Shown here piece by piece: positions 14,185 to 18,968 of a DNA stretch of 18,968 nt. Each line of letters starts with the position of its first letter. The stretch's first letter is position 1. The notes beneath the pieces were generated by a model. It had not been told where the DNA came from. It made no database searches and saw only the letters and a list, made by a program, of their open reading frames with translations. Source of the stretch: JBBRSC01 sp038245795 (GTDB lineage Bacteria; Actinomycetota; Acidimicrobiia; Acidimicrobiales; Microtrichaceae); contig JBBRSC010000035.1 of NCBI GenBank assembly GCA_038245795.1, forward strand, positions 1 through 18,968, given 5' to 3'. The position numbers were made by a program, and so were the translations under genes.

Positions 14185-15021
14185 GTGGACCTCGCAACGA
14201 TCCTCGATCTGTCACCTCACGGCGCCGATGTCTTTGTCGGTTCTGGGCCCAACTACCCGTGGGGAGGGCTCTACGGTGGCCAGATCGTCGCGCAGGCGTT
14301 ACGTGCCGCTGCGCTGACCGTGGACGATCCCGAGTTACGCGTCCATTCACTCCGGTCCTACTTCATCCGACGGGGAGAGCAGACCGAACCGGTGCGTTAC
14401 GAGGTGGACCGTTTACGCAACGGCCGATCGTTCTGTACCCGACGTGTGGTTGCCCGCCAAGCCGTGGGAGCCATTCTGAATCTGGAGGCGAGCTTCCAAC
14501 GAGACGAGGAGGCAGCCGACGTCCAGTCGGTTCAGTTGCCCGAACATCTGCCGGATCCGGCCTCGATCGAGTCGACGTCGTGGAGCCCTGTGTTTTCACG
14601 CGTCTTCATCCCGACCGGAGCACTCCCAGCTGCTGGCCGAGACGGCGCTGGGCGGGCGGGGGCGTGGCTTCGCTGCGTTGAGCCGCTCAATGATGATCCG
14701 CAACTCCATGCCGCAGCACTTGCCTACTTGAGCGACGATCTCCCGACTGATGCCGTCGTGCGCGCTCACCCGTTGGGTCGCGAGCTCGAGGAGACGTTGT
14801 ACGAGGTGATGTTCTCCGCCAGCCTCGATCACACGATCTGGTTTCATCGCCCGCTGAGGGCCGATCAGTGGCATCTCCACGACTTTTCGTGCCAGACGTT
14901 TGTTGGAGGTCGGGGACTCTCCATCGGTCACGTGTTCACCCAGGACGGGGTGCATGCCGCGACGATCGCGCAGGAGGTGCTGCTGCGCGACACCCGCAAC
15001 AAACCTGCTCGCGGGCGATAG
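14185..15021 (+). CDS. tesB: Acyl-CoA thioesterase II (TesB-like)
   Basis: 278 residues forming a double hotdog, about the standard TesB length. The first hotdog has WGGLYGGQIVAQAL and VHSLRSYFIRRG. The second has SLDHTIWFHRPLRADQWHLHD, GGRGLSIGHVFTQDGVHAATIAQEVLLR. The conserved aspartate D215 and glutamine Q263 of the family are present. It hydrolyses acyl-CoA thioesters to free acid and CoA. The start is GTG, about eight bases after a TAGGTT box, so the mRNA may be nearly leaderless. The gene runs towards the leftward DUF1295 gene with only 17 bases between their ends. Confidence 0.9.
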   Translation: MDLATILDLSPHGADVFVGSGPNYPWGGLYGGQIVAQALRAAALTVDDPELRVHSLRSYFIRRGEQTEPVRYEVDRLRNGRSFCTRRVVARQAVGAILNLEASFQRDEEAADVQSVQLPEHLPDPASIESTSWSPVFSRVFIPTGALPAAGRDGAGRAGAWLRCVEPLNDDPQLHAAALAYLSDDLPTDAVVRAHPLGRELEETLYEVMFSASLDHTIWFHRPLRADQWHLHDFSCQTFVGGRGLSIGHVFTQDGVHAATIAQEVLLRDTRNKPARGR

Positions 15022-15038
15022 CGATCGGCGTTCCCGGA

Positions 15039-15827
15039 TCAGGTCTGGTGTTTCGGCGGCCTGGGAAAGAACCCCGACGTGGTGGCGATGTACTCGTCGT
15101 AGCCAGCCCGTCGTCGGCCGATGGTTTTCTCGAGCAACCCCTTGCCCGACACCCTGATGAGCAGTGTTGACATGGCGATGGGGCCCACGAAAGTCGCCCA
15201 CCCCCAGGGTGCACCGAGTGCCGTGATGTAGAGGCCCCACCACACGCAGAAGTCTCCGAAGTAGTTGGGATGGCGTGTGAATCGCCAGAGCCCCTGGTTC
15301 ATGACGGTGCCAGCGTTGGCGGGGTTCGCCTTGAAGGATGCCAGTTGTGCGTCGCCGATCGATTCGAACCCGAGGCCGAGAATCCAGAGCGCCGCGCCGA
15401 GGATCAGGAAGGCATCGATGTTGTTTCGGCTCGCCAAGCTGACCTGCACCGGGAGCGACACGATCCACATGAGCACACCCTGGAGCCCGAACACGGTGAA
15501 CAACGAGATGACCGGAAACCTGGCTCCGAAGTGCTTTCGCATCGCGACGTAGCGGAAGTCTTCGCCCTTGCCGTGATTGCGCCACCAGAGATACCCGGAG
15601 AGTCGGAGCCCCCAGGCGGAGACCATCAGTGCCACGAGCAGCTCCCGGGATCCACCATCGCCGGTGACAAATGATGCCCACGCCACCGCAACGAAACCGG
15701 CGCCCCAGATGATGTCGACCACGCTGGCATCGCGCAATGCCAGGCTCACCAGCCATGTCGTGACCATGATCACCGCGATGGTTGCGGCGCTGACGGCGAG
15801 GTTGGAACCGATCGATGCGAGCATCAT
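15039..15827 (-). CDS. DUF1295 (steroid 5-alpha-reductase-like) membrane protein
   Basis: 262 residues with about six hydrophobic segments. DUF1295 motifs are VDIIWGAGFVAVAW (37-50), GLRLSGYLWWRNHGKGEDFRY, GTVMNQGLWRFTRHPNYFGDFCVWWG, and the C-terminal RRAGYDEYIATTSGFFPRPPK. The RHPNYFGD motif is shared with steroid 5-alpha reductases and isoprenylcysteine methyltransferases, where it contributes to the cofactor site. The true substrate is unknown, with lipids or sterol-like compounds as candidates. Its ATG overlaps the stop of the upstream amidohydrolase gene (ATGA), so the two are translationally coupled. Start chosen by that overlap; a second ATG follows immediately. Confidence 0.88.
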   Translation of the reverse strand: MMLASIGSNLAVSAATIAVIMVTTWLVSLALRDASVVDIIWGAGFVAVAWASFVTGDGGSRELLVALMVSAWGLRLSGYLWWRNHGKGEDFRYVAMRKHFGARFPVISLFTVFGLQGVLMWIVSLPVQVSLASRNNIDAFLILGAALWILGLGFESIGDAQLASFKANPANAGTVMNQGLWRFTRHPNYFGDFCVWWGLYITALGAPWGWATFVGPIAMSTLLIRVSGKGLLEKTIGRRRAGYDEYIATTSGFFPRPPKHQT

Positions 15828-17515
15828 CGTGAACGGACCAGGCCGCCCGGTCGGGCCCCCGTGGGTTCGCCGTTCTCGAACGTCACCTGGCCGGCGGCCA
15901 TGGTGACGTCGTAGCCCTCGGCCCGTTGGATGAGACGGCGACCGTTGGCGGGAAGATCGTTGACCATCTCTGGTGCGGCGATCCGGAGACGGTCCATGTC
16001 GATGATGTTGATGTCGGCCCGCTTACCAGGAGCGAGAACACCTCGATCGGTCATCCCGTAGAGCTGGGCCGTTCGTTGGGTCTGGAGGTGTACCGCCATC
16101 TCGAGGCTGAGTTGCTCACCGACCCGATCTCGTGCCCAATGTGTGAGGAGATAGGTGGGCATCGAGGCATCGCAGATCAACCCGCAGTGCGCCCCGCCGT
16201 CGCCGAGTCCGACGACTGATGTGGGGTGCGACATCATCGTGAGAGCGGAATCGAGGTTGCCGTCGGTGTAGCCGGCGAGCGGGGCGAACAGGAAGGCTTC
16301 CCCGTTGCGCTCGAGCATCCAGTCCAACACGACCTCCTGGGGCGTGACGCCACGTGCGTCAGCGACGGCCTGCGCGGAGGTATCCGCTGCGGGCTCGTAG
16401 TCGGGTGTGCCGCCGAGCGGGAAGATTTGGCGCCACTTGGAGATGATCGACACCGCTATCCGGTTCGCTGTCGCCGGTTCCTCCGCCAGGAGTCGAGCGC
16501 GGGTCTCGGGGTCACGGAGGCGTCGAACACGTTCCGACAGTGGCAGCGACGACAGTTCGCGGTACGTCGGATGGGTGATGAAGGGGTGTAGCGACGACCG
16601 CAGTCCGAACAACATGCCGGTCGGTCGTGGGGCCACCTGGGGTGCCACGCGGAGACCTTCGTCGCTCCAACGGGTGGCGTCGTCGAGCGCGGTGAGATAC
16701 CCCTGTGGATCGAAGTCGGTCTGGGCGAGCGAGTAGGTCAGGGGGCCGTTGCATCGCCGGGCGAGTTCGCCGATGAGGGAACGCTCGGGTTCCACCAGCA
16801 AGCGGTCGGTAATGATCTGGAAGACGCGCGATCCGCCGGCGGCGGCCATGGCATCGGCGATGGCGCGGAGTTCGTCGTCGGGTGCGGTGGTGCCGGGAAC
16901 CAGCCCGTACTTGGATCGATGAAGAATGGTGCGTGAGGTGCTGAAGCCGACGGCCCCGTCGAGCATGGCCTGCTCGGTGATGGCGGCCATCGCAGCGATG
17001 TCATCGATCGTGGCGTCCTCGTGTGCTCGGTCACCCATCACATAGGCGCGAACGGCGACGTGGGGGAGCTGCGCGGCGACGTCGAGCACGCGCGGGGTCT
17101 GGTCAAGCGCGTCGAGGTATTCCCCGAATGTGTTCCACTGCCAGTCGATGCCCTCGTGCAGCGCCGTTCCGGGGATGTCCTCCACCGCTTCCATCAGCTC
17201 AATCAGGAAACCCTGGCCGTCCGAGCGAACCGGGGCGAAACCGACGCCGCAATTTCCCATCACGACCGTTGTGACGCCCTGCCAACTTGATGGCGTCATC
17301 TCGGGGTCCCACGTGGCCTGGCCGTCATAGTGGGTGTGGACGTCAACCCATCCCGGCGCAACGACACGACCCCCGGCGTCGATCTCGTGGCGACCGCCAG
17401 TGATTTCCCTGCCGATCTCGGTGATGAGCCCGTCCTCAACGGCGATGTCGCCCTGCCGTGGAGCGGCGCCTGTCCCATCGACGATGCGGGCGTTGCGAAT
17501 CACGGTGTCAGCCAT
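15824..17515 (-). CDS. N-acyl-D-amino-acid deacylase-like amidohydrolase
   Basis: 563 residues with the composite amidohydrolase layout. A small N-terminal beta domain (IRNARIVDGTGAAPRQGDIAVEDGLI) leads to the metal motif DVHTHYDGQATWDP (H60, H62). Then come GVTTVVMGNCGVGFAP (C89), GLGDGGAHC (D439, H443) and the C-terminal beta domain with GVLAPGKRADINIID. This is the D-aminoacylase/amidohydrolase family 3. The two barrel histidines expected between residues 225 and 270 are not at their usual THxR and SHxK positions: the strands read VFQIITD and LTYSLAQTD. Substrate and metal count are therefore uncertain. The start is set by TAACTT six bases upstream (leaderless). It is the first gene of the pair with the DUF1295 protein. 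Confidence 0.85.
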   Translation of the reverse strand: MADTVIRNARIVDGTGAAPRQGDIAVEDGLITEIGREITGGRHEIDAGGRVVAPGWVDVHTHYDGQATWDPEMTPSSWQGVTTVVMGNCGVGFAPVRSDGQGFLIELMEAVEDIPGTALHEGIDWQWNTFGEYLDALDQTPRVLDVAAQLPHVAVRAYVMGDRAHEDATIDDIAAMAAITEQAMLDGAVGFSTSRTILHRSKYGLVPGTTAPDDELRAIADAMAAAGGSRVFQIITDRLLVEPERSLIGELARRCNGPLTYSLAQTDFDPQGYLTALDDATRWSDEGLRVAPQVAPRPTGMLFGLRSSLHPFITHPTYRELSSLPLSERVRRLRDPETRARLLAEEPATANRIAVSIISKWRQIFPLGGTPDYEPAADTSAQAVADARGVTPQEVVLDWMLERNGEAFLFAPLAGYTDGNLDSALTMMSHPTSVVGLGDGGAHCGLICDASMPTYLLTHWARDRVGEQLSLEMAVHLQTQRTAQLYGMTDRGVLAPGKRADINIIDMDRLRIAAPEMVNDLPANGRRLIQRAEGYDVTMAAGQVTFENGEPTGARPGGLVRSR

Positions 17516-17521
17516 GCGCCC

Positions 17522-17527
17522 AAGTTA
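17522..17527 (-). promoter_or_regulatory. -10 box for leaderless amidohydrolase mRNA
   Basis: On the minus strand TAACTT is followed by six bases (GGGCGC) and the ATG at 17515, with no Shine-Dalgarno. It belongs to a compact divergent promoter region of 70 bases shared with the carboxylesterase gene. Confidence 0.5.
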
Positions 17528-17573
17528 CGACCCAGGGAGTTCGGCCGCCCTGTGTCGTGGTTTGCGAGGGCGA

Positions 17574-17579
17574 TACTCT
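17574..17579 (+). promoter_or_regulatory. -10 box for leaderless carboxylesterase mRNA
   Basis: TACTCT followed by six bases (CTGGAA) and the ATG at 17586. This is the same leaderless arrangement as the divergent amidohydrolase promoter; the two -10 boxes are about 46 bases apart. Confidence 0.5.
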
Positions 17580-17585
17580 CTGGAA

Positions 17586-18968
17586 ATGAGCGATGCAATG
17601 CCACGAGTGGTTCAGACGAGCGCCGGACCGGTTCGGGGGACGATTGATGGCGGTGTTCATCGCTTCGCGTCCATCCCGTTTGCGGCTGCGCCGATTGGCC
17701 CGAACCGTTTCCGAGCCCCGCAACCGGTTGCGCCATGGACCGAAGAACTCGATGCCACCACCTTCGGTGCGACGGCGATGCAGAACGCTTCGATGATGGA
17801 CCTGCTCAACGGCGGTGAGCCCGAGGAACATTCTGAGGATTGCCTGCGACTCAACGTCTGGTCGTCAGACCTGAGTGGATCGGCCCCTGTGATGGTGTGG
17901 ATCCACGGCGGCGGCTTCGAGATCGGGTCGGGGTCGAGCCCGTTGTACAACGGGGTGACCTTTGCCCAGTCGGGCGTTGTCTTCGTGAGCATCAATTATC
18001 GGCTCGGAGCGTTCGGGTTCCTGGAACTCGGCGGCGTGGATCCTGACTATGCAGGGTCGGGAAACAACGGTTTGCTCGATCAGGTCGCAGCGTTGGAGTG
18101 GGTGCGCGACGAGATCGCCGCCTTTGGAGGAGATGCGTCGAAGGTGACGATCTTCGGTGAATCAGCTGGATCAATGAGCGTTGCGCTGCTCTTGGCCATG
18201 CCCGCCGCACGCGGGCTGTTCCATGCCGCTATCTGCGAATCGGGAGGTGCCAACAGCGCCCGCCCGGTCGCATTGGCCCAGGCAGACACACTCGAGTTCT
18301 TGAGGACTGCCGAATTGGACACCATCGAGGAGGTCCTCGCCGCGCCGGCTGAGCAGTTGCTCATCGCCCACGGTGCGATCTCCGTAGGTCGCATGACCGA
18401 TCTCGAGGAGACGATCAAGCGTACGGGCAGCCCGCTGTCCTTCTTGGTGTTCCGGCCGGTCGCAGACGGCGTGATTGTCCCGATCGATCCGCTGGGAGCG
18501 GTTGCTTCGGGTTCCTCGAGTGGCGTTCCGTTGCTCGTGGGGACCAACACGGAGGAGTGGAAGCTCTTCGCGCTCATGAGCCCAGCGCCTGCTGACGAGG
18601 CCGAACTGCTCGAGCGACTCGCGATGTTGCCCAACGATTCGCAGGCCACGTTGGACATCTATGCGGCGGAGCATCCCGACGGCACGCCGGGCGACATCGA
18701 ATGCGCAGTGATCACGGATCTCGTGTTCCGCGTTCCGGCGAGCGATCTGGCCGACGCGCACTCGGGACACGGGCCGACGTGGCAGTACCTCTTCGATTGG
18801 CGGAGCCCCTCGATGGGCGGAATGCTCGGCGCAGCACATGCCATGGAAATCCCGTTTGTCTTCGATCACGCGTCTGACCCCCGGCTCGCGTTGCTCGTCG
18901 GCGAAACTCCCCCGGCAGCACTTGGGCGACACATGCATGATTCGTGGGCGGCCCTCGCCAAGAATGGA
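17586..18968 (+). CDS. Type-B carboxylesterase, 3'-truncated by the window
   Basis: 461 codons are visible and the frame is open to the window end. It belongs to the carboxylesterase type-B (pNB esterase) family of serine hydrolases. Motifs are VRGTIDGGVHRFASIPFAA near the N-terminus, EDCLRLNVW, the oxyanion hole HGGGF (107-111), VFVSINYRLGAFGFL, and the nucleophile elbow FGESAGS with S193. The acidic residue is probably E324 in GTNTEEWKLF and the histidine H418 in GAAHAMEIPFVF. All three catalytic residues are therefore present. There is no signal peptide, so it is probably cytoplasmic. It is transcribed divergently from the amidohydrolase; both hydrolyse acyl bonds, which may hint at a shared role, but this is inference. 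Confidence 0.92.
   Translation, partial: MSDAMPRVVQTSAGPVRGTIDGGVHRFASIPFAAAPIGPNRFRAPQPVAPWTEELDATTFGATAMQNASMMDLLNGGEPEEHSEDCLRLNVWSSDLSGSAPVMVWIHGGGFEIGSGSSPLYNGVTFAQSGVVFVSINYRLGAFGFLELGGVDPDYAGSGNNGLLDQVAALEWVRDEIAAFGGDASKVTIFGESAGSMSVALLLAMPAARGLFHAAICESGGANSARPVALAQADTLEFLRTAELDTIEEVLAAPAEQLLIAHGAISVGRMTDLEETIKRTGSPLSFLVFRPVADGVIVPIDPLGAVASGSSSGVPLLVGTNTEEWKLFALMSPAPADEAELLERLAMLPNDSQATLDIYAAEHPDGTPGDIECAVITDLVFRVPASDLADAHSGHGPTWQYLFDWRSPSMGGMLGAAHAMEIPFVFDHASDPRLALLVGETPPAALGRHMHDSWAALAKNG

Noticed and set aside
14596..15756. Long minus-strand frame across TesB and DUF1295
   Set aside because: Overlaps two well-supported genes in other frames and its translation has no recognisable domain.

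Overview
The window is a GC-rich chromosomal segment of an actinobacterium. The gene content and protein flavour suggest the class Acidimicrobiia (Ilumatobacter-like). The supports are the gyrA / DUF3566 / tRNA-Ile(GAT) order typical of Actinobacteria, a mycothiol-type maleylpyruvate isomerase-family protein, TANNNT promoters placed directly against start codons (leaderless mRNAs), and long secreted beta-type lipoproteins. The taxonomic placement is inference from memory. There are no insertion sequences, prophage genes, CRISPR arrays or rRNA genes.

Layout. 1-3212 (+): the 3' part of gyrA, a TadE/TadG-like small membrane protein overlapping its end, a DUF3566 membrane protein and tRNA-Ile. 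3290-5489 (+): a 45-residue membrane microprotein, a Rossmann-fold saccharopine-dehydrogenase-like protein, and a FliA/WhiG-family sigma factor preceded by two sigma28-type promoter matches with identical 15-bp spacers. 5538-7045 (-): hisN-like phosphatase and MDMPI-family protein, probably one operon. 7151-8086 (+): a zinc-ribbon protein and a DUF4395 membrane protein. 8145-10904 (+): an aminotransferase, a nitrilase/omega-amidase and an alpha/beta hydrolase, tightly packed or overlapping, which look like a glutamine-transaminase/omega-amidase pair plus a hydrolase. 11050-13518 (+): two tandem paralogous lipoproteins, each with its own copy of the same promoter. 13637-15021 (+): a GGDEF-only diguanylate cyclase and a TesB-type thioesterase. 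15039-17515 (-): an N-acyl-D-amino-acid deacylase-like amidohydrolase overlapping a DUF1295 membrane protein. 17586-end (+): a type-B carboxylesterase, cut by the window end.

The most surprising observation is in gyrA. The reading frame passes directly from the GQGNF motif to the DGS(T)EEPTVLP motif, so about 40 codons that carry the catalytic tyrosine (the RYT motif) in every functional GyrA are missing, in frame. Either this is an assembly or consensus deletion, or the genome carries a GyrA that cannot cleave DNA. The next most interesting items are the sigma factor with its paired TCAAG-N15-GTCGATA promoters but no flagellar genes nearby, and the duplicated three-module lipoproteins with an invariant 18-residue motif and conserved promoter.
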